From Flavisolibacter sp. (GTDB lineage: Bacteria > Bacteroidota > Bacteroidia > Chitinophagales > Chitinophagaceae): a DNA stretch of 6,455 nt. Below the pieces are notes generated by a model. It saw nothing but the letters and a program-made list of their open reading frames with translations, did not search any database and was not told the origin of the DNA. The translations under genes and the position numbers were made by a program. Position 1 is the stretch's first letter. Each line of letters opens with the position of its first letter. Location: positions 1 through 6,455 of the forward strand of contig JAICTW010000164.1 in the NCBI GenBank assembly GCA_025936195.1. Direction: 5' to 3'. Of this stretch, positions 5,985-6,455 are shown piece after piece.

Positions 5985-6378
5985 AGAAACCATGTTTATT
6001 GTAAAAGAACAGGACGTAGTACTGTTCCGCAACCGCGTAAAAGAATATGCAGTGAAGATCGGTATGGGCCTGGTTAATCAAACCAAACTCATTACAGCAG
6101 CTTCTGAGCTCGTACGTAACATGATCAAATACGCCAGCGGTGGTTCCGTATTAATTGAGGTCATCACCAAAGGCAGAGAAAATGGGATCCGTCTTACATT
6201 CAGAGATCTGGGTCCCGGCATTCCCAATATTCAGCAGGCAATGAAAGATGGCTTTTCAACTGGTAAGAGTTTAGGTCTTGGACTGCCCGGCGCCAAACGC
6301 CTCGTAAGTGAGTTTGATATTAAAAGCATTGTTGGCGAAGGCACTACTGTCAGCATTATAAAATGGAAGAATGGGTAA
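5965..6378 (+). CDS. rsbT: RsbT-type serine/threonine kinase (anti-sigma factor family, Bergerat ATPase fold)
   Basis: A 137-residue switch kinase of the GHKL/Bergerat fold. The N box holds E48 and N52 (TAASELVRN), the G1 box is D81-LGPGIP, the G2 region runs from G96 to G109 (GFSTGKSLGLGLPG), and G124-EGT127 closes the ATP site, as in Bacillus RsbT (DQGPGIP, GFSTSGGLGAGLPG, GEGT). In Bacillus it phosphorylates RsbS and RsbR, leaves the stressosome, and activates the phosphatase RsbU by direct binding. The partner here is not visible. GTG 5965 is chosen because of the AGGAGG 6 bases upstream and because the residues it adds (IVVLNKET) suit the family's first beta strand. ATG 5992 would give 128 residues, starting 7 bases after the rsbS stop. 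With the GTG start the gene overlaps rsbS by 20 bases, and its end overlaps the next gene by 8 bases. Confidence 0.93.
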   Translation: MIVVLNKETMFIVKEQDVVLFRNRVKEYAVKIGMGLVNQTKLITAASELVRNMIKYASGGSVLIEVITKGRENGIRLTFRDLGPGIPNIQQAMKDGFSTGKSLGLGLPGAKRLVSEFDIKSIVGEGTTVSIIKWKNG

Positions 6379-6455
6379 ACATGTTTGCTTCACCGTTGCA
6401 GACCGCAGTTATTTCGCTATTCTCAAAAAAGAGATTCATGCTATTGCAGTTAAAG
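6371..6455 (+). CDS. 5' end of a probable ATP-binding SpoIIE-family protein phosphatase (partial)
   Basis: An open frame from ATG 6371 runs 28 codons to the window edge and begins MGKHVCFTVADRSYFAILKK. The pattern (hydrophobic strand, then DRSYxxxLKxEIHxxA) matches what I recall from the N terminus of the two-part protein usually found next to RsbR-RsbS-RsbT modules: a Bergerat-fold ATP-binding domain followed by a PP2C/SpoIIE phosphatase domain, comparable in role to RsbX, which dephosphorylates the stressosome proteins. The start overlaps the end of rsbT in the sequence ATGGGTAA, which suggests coupled translation. Only the first strand and helix are visible, so neither the ATP-binding residues nor the phosphatase domain can be confirmed. 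A plain RsbT-like ATPase would start in much the same way. Confidence 0.65.
   Translation, partial: MGKHVCFTVADRSYFAILKKEIHAIAVK

Overview
The window looks like chromosomal DNA from a Bacteroidota bacterium, possibly a Chitinophagaceae-like genus. This rests on moderately AT-rich coding DNA, starts that mostly lack a Shine-Dalgarno sequence and sit in A/T-rich leaders, and the remembered look of the protein families. No rRNA, tRNA or other phylogenetic marker is present, so the assignment is an inference. Every supported gene is on the + strand. I see no RNA gene, CRISPR array or insertion sequence.

The left part (1-1614) is a group of small redox or stress-type genes. It holds the tail of an unrecognised gene, two adjacent carboxymuconolactone decarboxylase/AhpD-family genes that each keep a CxxC...H motif, the decayed remains of a DUF2945 (hypervirulence-associated TUDOR-like) gene, and a RibD-C/dihydrofolate-reductase-like gene. 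The middle (1683-4352) is one large gene for a cytosolic GH63/MGH1-type glucosidase of 889 residues. A 360-base non-coding stretch follows; its second half is very poor in G on the + strand and probably carries the promoter and leader of the next operon.

The right part (4713 to the window end) is a compact stressosome module: rsbR (RsbRD-type N-terminal domain plus STAS), rsbS (single STAS domain), rsbT (Bergerat-fold serine kinase), and the first 28 codons of a gene that is probably an ATP-binding SpoIIE-type phosphatase. The genes are 3 bases apart or overlap by 20 and 8 bases, so they are almost certainly co-transcribed and partly translationally coupled. By analogy with Bacillus, RsbR and RsbS form the large signalling complex that holds RsbT. 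On stress, RsbT phosphorylates the STAS domains and is released to act on a partner, and a PP2C-type phosphatase resets the complex. Bacteroidota generally lack sigma-B, so the output here is probably something other than the classical RsbU-RsbV-RsbW-SigB cascade. This is the most interesting point in the window.
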